Below are positions 8,429 through 15,248 of a stretch of 64,000 nucleotides of DNA, piece by piece (the stretch's first letter is position 1; each line of letters starts with the position of its first letter). Source of the DNA: Hyalangium ruber (lineage in GTDB: Bacteria; Myxococcota; Myxococcia; Myxococcales; Myxococcaceae); assembly GCF_034259325.1 (NCBI RefSeq), contig NZ_JAXIVS010000005.1, forward strand, positions 434,001-498,000. Reading direction: 5' to 3'. A model generated the notes under the pieces. It was not told the DNA's origin, did no database searches, and saw only the letters and a program-made list of their open reading frames with translations. A program made the translations under genes and the position numbers.

Positions 8429-9213
8429 GACCCCTCCAAATCGTCCGTGATGCCGACGTGCGCCGAGATGCCGCCGTCGATCGTATAGCTGGCGCCGTTG
8501 ATATAGCCGCTGTGCGGACCGACGAGATGCTCGATGAGCGCGGCGACTTCATCCGGCTGCGCGGTCCGTTTCACCGGACTCTTGGCCATGACCCGCTTCA
8601 TGTAATCGGCGATCGCGTCAGGCTGGACCCCGAGTGCGGTATCGACGTAGCCGGGACAGATGGCGTTGCACGTAATCCCATACGGGCCCCACTCGGCGGC
8701 GATCGTCTTCGTGTAGCCGATCATCCCGTGCTTGCTGGCCACGTAGGTCGACGAGTGCGCCGAACCGAGCAGGCCTTGGATGGACGCGACATTGACGATG
8801 CGGCCAAACCCCTGCTGCTTCATCTTGGGCAGCAGATCGCGCGTGAACAGGAACACGCTGCGCAGGTTCGTGCCGATGATCCAGTCCCACTCCTTGTCGC
8901 TGACTTCGTCGACGCGATGGAACGGGCCGCCGACGCCGGCGTTGTTGACCAGCACGAGCGGTGTCGTCCACCGCTGCTCCAGCGTCGCGATCACTCGCTC
9001 GACGTCTTCCCGCACGCTCACGTCGCCGCGCAGCGAGAGCGCACTGCCACCTTCGCGGGTAATGTCCGCGGCGACCTGCGCCGCTTCCTCCTCGCGAATG
9101 TCGACGACGCCGACGCGCATGCCGCCCGCGGCCAACCGTTTGGCGGTCGCCGCGCCGATGCCGCGGCCAGCCCCGGTAACGATGGCGGTCAACCCTCTCC
9201 TTGTCTCAGGCAC
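8425..9213 (-). CDS. Short-chain dehydrogenase/reductase
   Basis: 262 residues of a classical SDR. The NAD(P)-binding TGAGRGIG is at 13-20, NNAGVGG follows, then Ser in VASIQG and YVASK as the catalytic Tyr/Lys. The acidic VVDIRE after strand 2 favours NAD over NADP. It resembles FabG-type 3-oxoacyl reductases, but the substrate is unknown. The start is GTG 9213 with GGAGAGGAAGC upstream. Sample 60-base lines of this gene are about 60-62% G+C, against about 70-72% in the flanking genes, which suggests acquisition. It sits 21 bases after another SDR and overlaps the lipoprotein start. Confidence 0.9.
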   Translation of the reverse strand: MPETRRGLTAIVTGAGRGIGAATAKRLAAGGMRVGVVDIREEEAAQVAADITREGGSALSLRGDVSVREDVERVIATLEQRWTTPLVLVNNAGVGGPFHRVDEVSDKEWDWIIGTNLRSVFLFTRDLLPKMKQQGFGRIVNVASIQGLLGSAHSSTYVASKHGMIGYTKTIAAEWGPYGITCNAICPGYVDTALGVQPDAIADYMKRVMAKSPVKRTAQPDEVAALIEHLVGPHSGYINGASYTIDGGISAHVGITDDLEGS

Positions 9214-9234
9214 GCTTCGCTTCCTCTCCGTGCG

Positions 9235-9945
9235 CTACAATACGCCCTTGGGCGGCAGCAGCTTCACTTCATCGATGCGCACGTGCAGCGGCCTGCGGGC
9301 GATATCCAGCACCGACTCAGCGATGTCCTCTGGCTGCAACATGTCACGCGGGTCGAACCCTTCGCGCCCTTCCCAGATGTCCGTGTACGCCGCCCCCGGG
9401 CTCACCAGCGACACGCGAATGCTGTGCGCCTTGCCCTCTTCATTCAAGATTTTGCAGAACCCGCGCACGCCGTACTTCGAAGCACCGTATGCGCCGTTCT
9501 CCACGATCGGGATGTAGCCCGACACCGAGGCAATCGTGATGATGCGGCCTCCGCCCTGGCGCTGCATGCGCCGGAACGCTTCCTTGGAGCAGAGGAACGT
9601 GCCGGTCAGATTCGTCCGCAGCATCGTGTCCCACTCCGCCAGCGTCGTCTCGACCACCGGCTTGAAGACGCCGACGCCCGCGTTGTTGACGAGCACGTCG
9701 AGCCGCCCGTAGGCCGCGTCGACTTGCGCGAACAGTTCCTTCACGCTCGCTTCGTCCGTGACATCGAGCCGAACGGCGCGCACTTCGCCAGCCGCGGCCA
9801 CGAGCGACGGGTGCGGCGGCGGCGCCTGTCGCGACGTGACCCAGACGGCCGCGCCCTCTCGGGCCATGAAGTCCGCCATCGTCCTTCCAAGGCCACGCAC
9901 GCCGCCCGTCACAACGACGACCTTGGAGCGCATCGATTCCGTCAT
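9235..9945 (-). CDS. Short-chain dehydrogenase/reductase
   Basis: 236 residues, classical SDR: TGGVRGLG at 13-20, a strand-2 TSRQ that favours NADP, NNAGVGVF, Ser in IASVSGYIP and YGASK. C-terminal sequence DIWEGREGFDPRDMLQPEDIAES fits the cytoplasmic FabG-like group. ATG 9945 has a strong AGGAGAGGCAGGAGC leader. One sampled line is about 58% G+C, below its neighbours, like the following SDR. The two may have arrived together and been placed behind lipB, from which it is separated by 31 bases. Confidence 0.9.
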   Translation of the reverse strand: MTESMRSKVVVVTGGVRGLGRTMADFMAREGAAVWVTSRQAPPPHPSLVAAAGEVRAVRLDVTDEASVKELFAQVDAAYGRLDVLVNNAGVGVFKPVVETTLAEWDTMLRTNLTGTFLCSKEAFRRMQRQGGGRIITIASVSGYIPIVENGAYGASKYGVRGFCKILNEEGKAHSIRVSLVSPGAAYTDIWEGREGFDPRDMLQPEDIAESVLDIARRPLHVRIDEVKLLPPKGVL

Positions 9946-9976
9946 GCTCCTGCCTCTCCTCTCCAGGGAGCTTTCG

Positions 9977-11059
9977 TCACTCCGAGATCGCCACCGCGCG
10001 CTTCACGGTTCCGCGCAGGCCCTGGAACGGCAACCGCTCCATCGCGGCGCGCGGCTCCAGCCACTCGTAGGCATCGTGCTCGGGCCCGAGTCGCACCTGC
10101 TGATCCTCCGGGCACCACGCGACGAAGCCCGTCTCCTCCGCCAACACCGGCGGCAGGCGCTCTCCCAGGGCGAAGGAGTGCCGGTAGCCCAGGGCTCGCA
10201 TCGGGACACGAAGCCCAGTCTCCTCCTCCAGCTCACGGGCGGCGGCCTGCTCGGGAGACTCACCCGGCTCCACGCGCCCGGTGAGGGTCTGCCAGAAGCC
10301 ACCGCGCTCGGGGGTGCGGCGCACCACCAGCACACGGGCCTCGGGCCCTCGTCCCCGCACCAGCGCGACGCTCACCGTGCGCATGGGCGCGGCGGGCTCC
10401 TGGCGCTCGCTCTCGAAGACAGCGCAGAAGTGACGGGCGAGGGCCTCCTGCACGTCCGACATGGAGACAGGGTGGCCCAGCTCGCGCTTCAGGGAAGTGA
10501 CCCCCGCCTCGCGGATGCCGCACGGGACGATCAGCTCGAAGTGCGGCAGGTGCGTGTTGACGTTGAACGCGAAGCCGTGCGTCGTCAGCCAGCGAGAGAT
10601 ATGGATGCCGATGGCGGCGATCTTCCGTGCGTTGGGATCGCCCTCCTGCCCCAGCCAGACCCCCGGCCACTTGGGGATGGTGCCGGCGGAGAGCCCGTAC
10701 TCGGCCAGCGTGCGGATGATGCAGGACTCCACGTCGCGCACGTAGCGGCGCACATCCTGGCGGTGCTTCGGGAGCAGGAAGATGGGGTAGCCCACCACCT
10801 GACCGGGGCCGTGGTAGGTGACATCTCCGCCGCGATTGGTCTCGAAGAGCTCGACGCCCTCGGAGGCGAGGCGCTCATCGCTGGCGAGGATGTTCTCCCG
10901 CTTCGCGCCCCGGCCCAGGGTGAGGACGGGCGGGTGCTCCAGCAGCAGCAGGGAGTCGCCGATGAGCCCCTGCTTCCGCGCATCCGCGAAGCGCTGCATG
11001 AGCGTCAGGCCGTCCGCGTACTCCACCTGCCCGAGCTGGTACACCGTCAGCGTGTTCAC
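9977..11059 (-). CDS. lipB: Octanoyltransferase LipB fused to a C-terminal Nudix hydrolase
   Basis: 360 residues in two parts. Residues 1-215 are LipB, which moves octanoyl from acyl carrier protein to lipoyl domains. It has RGGDVTYHGPGQ at 76-87, the active-site Lys146 in ARKIAAIG, and Cys180 in VPCGIREAG. Residues 226-355 are a Nudix hydrolase with the complete box GRVEPGESPEQAAARELEEE then TGL (261-283). GGFWQTLTG just before the box resembles the dihydroneopterin triphosphate hydrolase NudB. Normal LipB is about 210-230 residues, so the fusion is real length added in one frame. GTG 11059 overlaps the upstream stop by 4 bases. lipA and E2 are in the same operon. Confidence 0.93.
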   Translation of the reverse strand: MNTLTVYQLGQVEYADGLTLMQRFADARKQGLIGDSLLLLEHPPVLTLGRGAKRENILASDERLASEGVELFETNRGGDVTYHGPGQVVGYPIFLLPKHRQDVRRYVRDVESCIIRTLAEYGLSAGTIPKWPGVWLGQEGDPNARKIAAIGIHISRWLTTHGFAFNVNTHLPHFELIVPCGIREAGVTSLKRELGHPVSMSDVQEALARHFCAVFESERQEPAAPMRTVSVALVRGRGPEARVLVVRRTPERGGFWQTLTGRVEPGESPEQAAARELEEETGLRVPMRALGYRHSFALGERLPPVLAEETGFVAWCPEDQQVRLGPEHDAYEWLEPRAAMERLPFQGLRGTVKRAVAISE

Positions 11060-12681
11060 GGCGCTCCCTTCCGGCGTCCGCGCCGAGCCGGTGGCTTGCC
11101 TCCCGCATCATCCTGCGAGTCCGGACTTGCCCCCTGGAGGCTCCAAGAGCCCGCCAGCACCCGGGAGAGCAGCGCGCTCAGCTCATGCCCGAAGCGAGGC
11201 GAGCGTGCGGCCTCGGAGGCGAAAGCGGCGAGCACCTCGTCCGAGAGGGAAACCTCTGGCCCACGAAGGGCCAGCCGTCGCCGGGCGATCTCGATGAACT
11301 CGGCTTCGGTGGGCTCCCGTAGCGGGATGACGAGCTGGACCTGATCGAGCAGCGCCATCGGCACCGCGCCGCGAAGGAGCGGGAACACCGCGCTGGTGGT
11401 GAACACGGGCAGGCTGCCTGCGGCCCCCTGCAAGCGCAGGCTGGGAACGTTCGAGGTGCCCCGGGCGCTCATCACCACCGTGCGCTCCGGATGACGGGCG
11501 AGGAAGGCCCCCAGCCGCGCCTGCTCCTCGGGCGAGAGCCGGTCCACGTCCTCCACGAGCGCCACGGGGCCGCCACCGCCCTGCTCCAGCGCCTCGAGCG
11601 TCATCAACGCCCCGCGCTCCTGGCTCGCCAGCTCGTGCAGCCAGACCGTCTTCCCGCAGCCCTCGGGGCCCATCACCAGCAACCGGCGCGCTCCGGCCTG
11701 AAGCCCTCGCTCCAGCAGCGCGCGGGCCTCCGCCTGACCGACGAGTTCCAGCACCCGAGCGTCATCCTTGCGTCGCGCGGGCTGGGGGCGCGCGGCGGGG
11801 GCGGCCCCCTCCAGTCCGAGCAGCCCCTGGGACTCGCCCACACAGGCGGCACAGATGAAGGAGCCCGTCGGCCCCGCGACCAGCTCGCCCACCTCGGCGC
11901 GAGGGCGGCAGCAGAACGAGCACCACGCATCCAGCGACGGATCGGCCCGGGTCGGCCCTCGGTCGAAGAGGGACGGGTCGGCGCGCGAAGGCTCCCGCGC
12001 GGGCTCGGACTCGGAGGACATCATCTCCTCGGGGAACGGCTCCTCGGGGTCGGACAGAGACGTGAGGGTCTCCACCTCCGCCACGAGGGCCTTCATATCG
12101 GCCCCGACAAGGGCCTTCACCTCCAGCGACACGCTGGCGGGGTTCGGGGCTCCTGCGATGGGAGGCGTACCCACGGGGAGCGCCTCCGCCGCGTCGCCTG
12201 ACCACTCGCGCAGGGCCTCCTCCTCCTCCGCCTCTTGCTGGGCCCACTTGAGCGCCCGCTCCCGGGCGGAGAGGAGATCCCTCGGCGCCCCTCGCCTGGC
12301 CGCCGAAGGCTCCTCGACGAGCCACCGCTGCACCTCGTCCTGGGCACCCTTCCCTGCCTCGTGTACCCCCGCCTCGCGCAAAGCCTCCTCGATGAGCCGC
12401 TGGCGCTCGGCCAGCTCCTCGGGGGAAGGCTTCAGCTCCAGCACCCGCTCCCCATCCTCGGAGGTCTCGGGCGCCTCTTCGGCCTGGCGGATCTCCTCGG
12501 AGAGCTCCTCACTGCTGGGATCCAACCCCTTCGCATGGCGCAGGAGGTGGAGCGCGCGGGCCGGGTTACCGGAGCTCCGGTAGAGCTCCGCCGCCTGACG
12601 CAGCTCGGCGATGGCGCTGGCCTTGTCCCCTCTCAGCTCCGCCGCCTGGGCCGCACGGATGTGGTCGCGAGGATTGGCCAT
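11056..12681 (-). CDS. TPR-like / ClpX-type zinc finger / P-loop ATPase protein
   Basis: 541 residues; no named family recognised. Residues 5-60 look like a TPR-type helical repeat. Residues 65-250 are acidic and low complexity. Residues 254-280 form a C4 zinc finger, CSFCCRPRAEVGELVAGP then FICAAC, with the spacing and GELVAGP core of the ClpX zinc-binding domain. Residues 310-520 are a P-loop ATPase with Walker A GPEGCGKT at 338-345 and Walker B VALVEDVD, plus a lid-like helical end. It is not ClpX: no ClpX pore loop or IGF loop motif is seen. It lies between E2 and lipB, 14 bases after E2 and overlapping lipB by 4, so a role around lipoylated complexes or their quality control is an inference from context. 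Confidence 0.8.
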   Translation of the reverse strand: MANPRDHIRAAQAAELRGDKASAIAELRQAAELYRSSGNPARALHLLRHAKGLDPSSEELSEEIRQAEEAPETSEDGERVLELKPSPEELAERQRLIEEALREAGVHEAGKGAQDEVQRWLVEEPSAARRGAPRDLLSARERALKWAQQEAEEEEALREWSGDAAEALPVGTPPIAGAPNPASVSLEVKALVGADMKALVAEVETLTSLSDPEEPFPEEMMSSESEPAREPSRADPSLFDRGPTRADPSLDAWCSFCCRPRAEVGELVAGPTGSFICAACVGESQGLLGLEGAAPAARPQPARRKDDARVLELVGQAEARALLERGLQAGARRLLVMGPEGCGKTVWLHELASQERGALMTLEALEQGGGGPVALVEDVDRLSPEEQARLGAFLARHPERTVVMSARGTSNVPSLRLQGAAGSLPVFTTSAVFPLLRGAVPMALLDQVQLVIPLREPTEAEFIEIARRRLALRGPEVSLSDEVLAAFASEAARSPRFGHELSALLSRVLAGSWSLQGASPDSQDDAGGKPPARRGRRKGAP

Positions 12682-12695
12682 GCGCGCATCAGGGG

Positions 12696-13976
12696 TCAGG
12701 CCATCGCCAGGAAGAGCATGTCCGGGTGCTCGAGGTACTTGATGACCTCGTACACGAACTCGGCGGCCACCGCGCCGTCGATGACGCGGTGATCGCAGGA
12801 CAGCGAGAGGTTCATCATCTCGCGAATGACGATCTCATCGTCCTTCACCGCGGGGCGCTTGCGCAGCCGATGCACGCCCATGATGCCCACCTCGGGGTGG
12901 TTGATGATCGGCGTGGCGAACAGGCCACCGCTCTGCCCGAGCGAAGTGATGGTGAAGGTGCCGCCCGTCAGCTCCTCCATCTTCAGCTTGCGCTCGCGAG
13001 CCGCCGTGCCCAGACGGGCAATCTCCTGCGCCAGGTCCCGCAGCGTGAGCCGGTCCGCGTTGCGAACCACCGCCACGGTGAGGCCGTCCGGCGTCTGCGC
13101 GGCGATGCCGATGTTGTAATCGCCCCGGACCACCAACTCCTGCGCGGACTCGTCGAAGTTGGCGTTGAGGTGCGGGTACTTCTTCAGCGCGGCGATGACC
13201 GCCTTCACGATGAAGGGCAGGTACGTCAGCTTCGTGTCGTCGCCCGTCGCCTGGAGCTGCGCGTTGAGGCGCTTGCGCAGCGCCACCAGGTCCGTGCCGT
13301 CCACCTCCTCCACGAAGGCGAAGTGCGGCATGGTGAACTTCGAGCGCACCATCTTCTCGGCGATCTTCTTACGCAGGCCGCGCAGGGGAATGCGCTCGTC
13401 GCCCTGCCCCGAAGCCACGGGCGGCGCCGAGGGCCGGGCCGCGGCCGGAGCCTGGGCCGCCGGGGCGACGACGTTGCCGGAGGACTTGCCCTCCAGCGCC
13501 GCCATCACGTCGGCCTTCGTCACCCGGCCCTGGGAGCCGGAGCCAGAGATCTCCGCGAGGTTCAGCCCGTGCTCACGCGCCATGCGGCGGGTGAGCGGCG
13601 TGGCCAGCACCTTGGAGGCGGGAGTCGCGCCATTGCCCACCGGGGCCGCCACCTGCGCGGCCTGAGGCTGCGCGGCGGCCGGAGCGCCATGGCTCGCGGG
13701 AGCGCCGTGGCCCGCGGCCTGAGCAGGCGCCGCGCCCTCCACCTCCAGCGTCACCATGAGCTGATGCACCTTGGCCATCTCGCCCTCCTTGCCGTGCGTC
13801 TTGAGGACGCGGCCGGCCTTCGGGCTGGGCACGGTGACGGTGGCCTTGTCGGTCATCACCTCGGCGAGCACCTGGTCCTCCTTGACCAGATCGCCCTCCT
13901 TCACGTGCCATTTGACGAGCTCGCCCTCCATGACGCCTTCGCCGAGATCGGGGAGCTTGAATTCAAAGAGAGCCAT
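12696..13976 (-). CDS. 2-oxoacid dehydrogenase E2 component (dihydrolipoamide acyltransferase)
   Basis: 426 residues. One lipoyl domain (1-80) carries Lys44 in MTDKATV. A peripheral-subunit-binding domain at about 122-162 reads ATPLTRRMAREHGLNLAE. The catalytic acyltransferase domain ends with DHRVIDGAVAAEF (His396, Asp400). Ala/Pro/Gln-rich linkers separate the domains. A single lipoyl domain and the sequence EVMTDKA fit a branched-chain or pyruvate complex; the substrate cannot be fixed without the E1 genes, which are not in this window. It is downstream of lipA by 45 bases and upstream of the zinc-finger ATPase by 14, so the lipoyl carrier is co-expressed with the lipoyl-making enzymes. 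Confidence 0.94.
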   Translation of the reverse strand: MALFEFKLPDLGEGVMEGELVKWHVKEGDLVKEDQVLAEVMTDKATVTVPSPKAGRVLKTHGKEGEMAKVHQLMVTLEVEGAAPAQAAGHGAPASHGAPAAAQPQAAQVAAPVGNGATPASKVLATPLTRRMAREHGLNLAEISGSGSQGRVTKADVMAALEGKSSGNVVAPAAQAPAAARPSAPPVASGQGDERIPLRGLRKKIAEKMVRSKFTMPHFAFVEEVDGTDLVALRKRLNAQLQATGDDTKLTYLPFIVKAVIAALKKYPHLNANFDESAQELVVRGDYNIGIAAQTPDGLTVAVVRNADRLTLRDLAQEIARLGTAARERKLKMEELTGGTFTITSLGQSGGLFATPIINHPEVGIMGVHRLRKRPAVKDDEIVIREMMNLSLSCDHRVIDGAVAAEFVYEVIKYLEHPDMLFLAMA

Positions 13977-14021
13977 GGGGAGTGGGTCCGTCCTGCCTGT
14001 GAGACGAGGAACTTGTGGGGG

Positions 14022-14951
14022 CTAGCCGATGCGCTCCAGGCGCTCGCGCTCCATGAGCCCCTTCATGAAGAACTCGGCGGCGCGATAGCTGGAGCGCACC
14101 AGCGGGCCGCTGGCGACGTAAAGGAAGCCGAAGGACTCGGCGAGCTTCTTGTATTCGTCGAACTGCGCCGGAGTGACGAAGCGCTCCACCCGAAGGTGGT
14201 ACTGCGAGGGCTGGAGGTACTGGCCCAGCGTGAGCACGTCCACGCCCGCGGCGCGCAGATCCTTGAAGGTCTGCTCCAGCTCGGCGTCCGTCTCGCCCAG
14301 GCCCACCATCACCGAGCTCTTGGTGTAGAGGCCCTCGGGGCGCTTCTTGAGGTACTCGAGCACCCGCATCGTCTGCCGGTAGCCGGCGCGCCGGTCTCTC
14401 ACCGTGGGCGTCAGCCGCTCCACCGTCTCCACGTTGTGGGCCACCACGTGCGGCCGGGCCTCGGCCACCGTGTCGAGGTCCTTCTCCACGCCCTTGAAGT
14501 CGGGGATGAGCACCTCGACGATCGTCTTGGGCGACTCGCGGCGCAGCTCGCGGATGGCCGAGGCGAAGTGGCTGGCGCCGCCGTCCGGCCGGTCATCCCG
14601 GTTCACCGAGGTGACGACGATGTACTCGAGGTCCATCTCCTTGACGGCCTGGGCCAGGTGGATGGGCTCCATCGGGTCCAGCGGCGGAGGCGCGCCCACC
14701 TTCACGTGGCAGAAGCGGCAGGCGCGGGTGCAGACCTCGCCCATCAGCATCACCGTCGCGGTGCCCCCGCCCCAGCACTCGGCGATGTTGGGGCAGCGGG
14801 CCTCCTCGCACACGGTGGACAGCTTCGTACGCTTCACGATGGCCTTCACCCGCTCGTACCCCTCGCCATGAGGGAGGCGCACCTTCAACCACTCGGGCTT
14901 GCGAGTGCTCTCGGAGACCTGGGGGAGCGGGAACCGATCGGGAGTCGCCAT
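14022..14951 (-). CDS. lipA: Lipoyl synthase
   Basis: Radical-SAM enzyme that inserts two sulfurs into protein-bound octanoyl groups. 309 residues from ATG 14951, chosen because AAGG lies about 10 bases upstream and the protein then starts at normal length; an ATG at 15029 would add 26 residues. The auxiliary cluster motif CEEARCPNIAEC (C-x4-C-x5-C) is followed by the radical-SAM motif CTRACRFCHV (CxxxCxxC). Typical LipA blocks such as TSVNRDDRPDGG, VMVGLGETDAE and YLQPSQYHL are present. The C-terminal SSYRAAEF carries the conserved Ser. First gene of the lipoylation operon. Confidence 0.97.
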   Translation of the reverse strand: MATPDRFPLPQVSESTRKPEWLKVRLPHGEGYERVKAIVKRTKLSTVCEEARCPNIAECWGGGTATVMLMGEVCTRACRFCHVKVGAPPPLDPMEPIHLAQAVKEMDLEYIVVTSVNRDDRPDGGASHFASAIRELRRESPKTIVEVLIPDFKGVEKDLDTVAEARPHVVAHNVETVERLTPTVRDRRAGYRQTMRVLEYLKKRPEGLYTKSSVMVGLGETDAELEQTFKDLRAAGVDVLTLGQYLQPSQYHLRVERFVTPAQFDEYKKLAESFGFLYVASGPLVRSSYRAAEFFMKGLMERERLERIG

Positions 14952-15079
14952 GGATCGCGGGCCTTGTAGGTTGGGGTCAAAACCAGGGTCAAGCGAGAAG
15001 CCTCTAACGCGGCGCATCAGCCGAGACAAAGGCTTCTGGAACGCGCTGTTTTCCTTAACGCCCGAAGGCCCCCACGGCA

Positions 15080-15113
15080 GCCCTGCACCCCCTGGCGGCC
15101 CTGCACCCCCTGG
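15080..15113. repeat. 16-bp direct repeat upstream of lipA
   Basis: GCCCTGCACCCCCTGG occurs at 15080-15095 and again at 15098-15113, an 18-base period, in the C-rich stretch between lipA and the surface-lipoprotein terminator. It could be a simple duplication or a paired protein-binding site in the lipA promoter region. Confidence 0.5.
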
Positions 15114-15169
15114 GCAGCCCTGCCCATGCCAGGCGGCCGTTCAGGCGCTGGCTGCTCCCATCGGCGGGC

Positions 15170-15217
15170 TCCAAAAAACAACAGGGCCAGCGCGACCCCG
15201 AGGGTGGCGCTGGCCCT
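15170..15217 (-). terminator. Strong intrinsic terminator of the surface lipoprotein gene
   Basis: On the minus strand an 11-bp perfect stem AGGGCCAGCGC / GCGCTGGCCCT (15217-15207 with 15193-15183) is followed by GTTGTTTTTTGG. It lies 32 bases after the stop codon at 15249 and separates this gene from the lipA operon. Confidence 0.9.
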
Positions 15218-15248
15218 GAGCTACTTCCCGAGCTGAGAGGCTAGCCGA

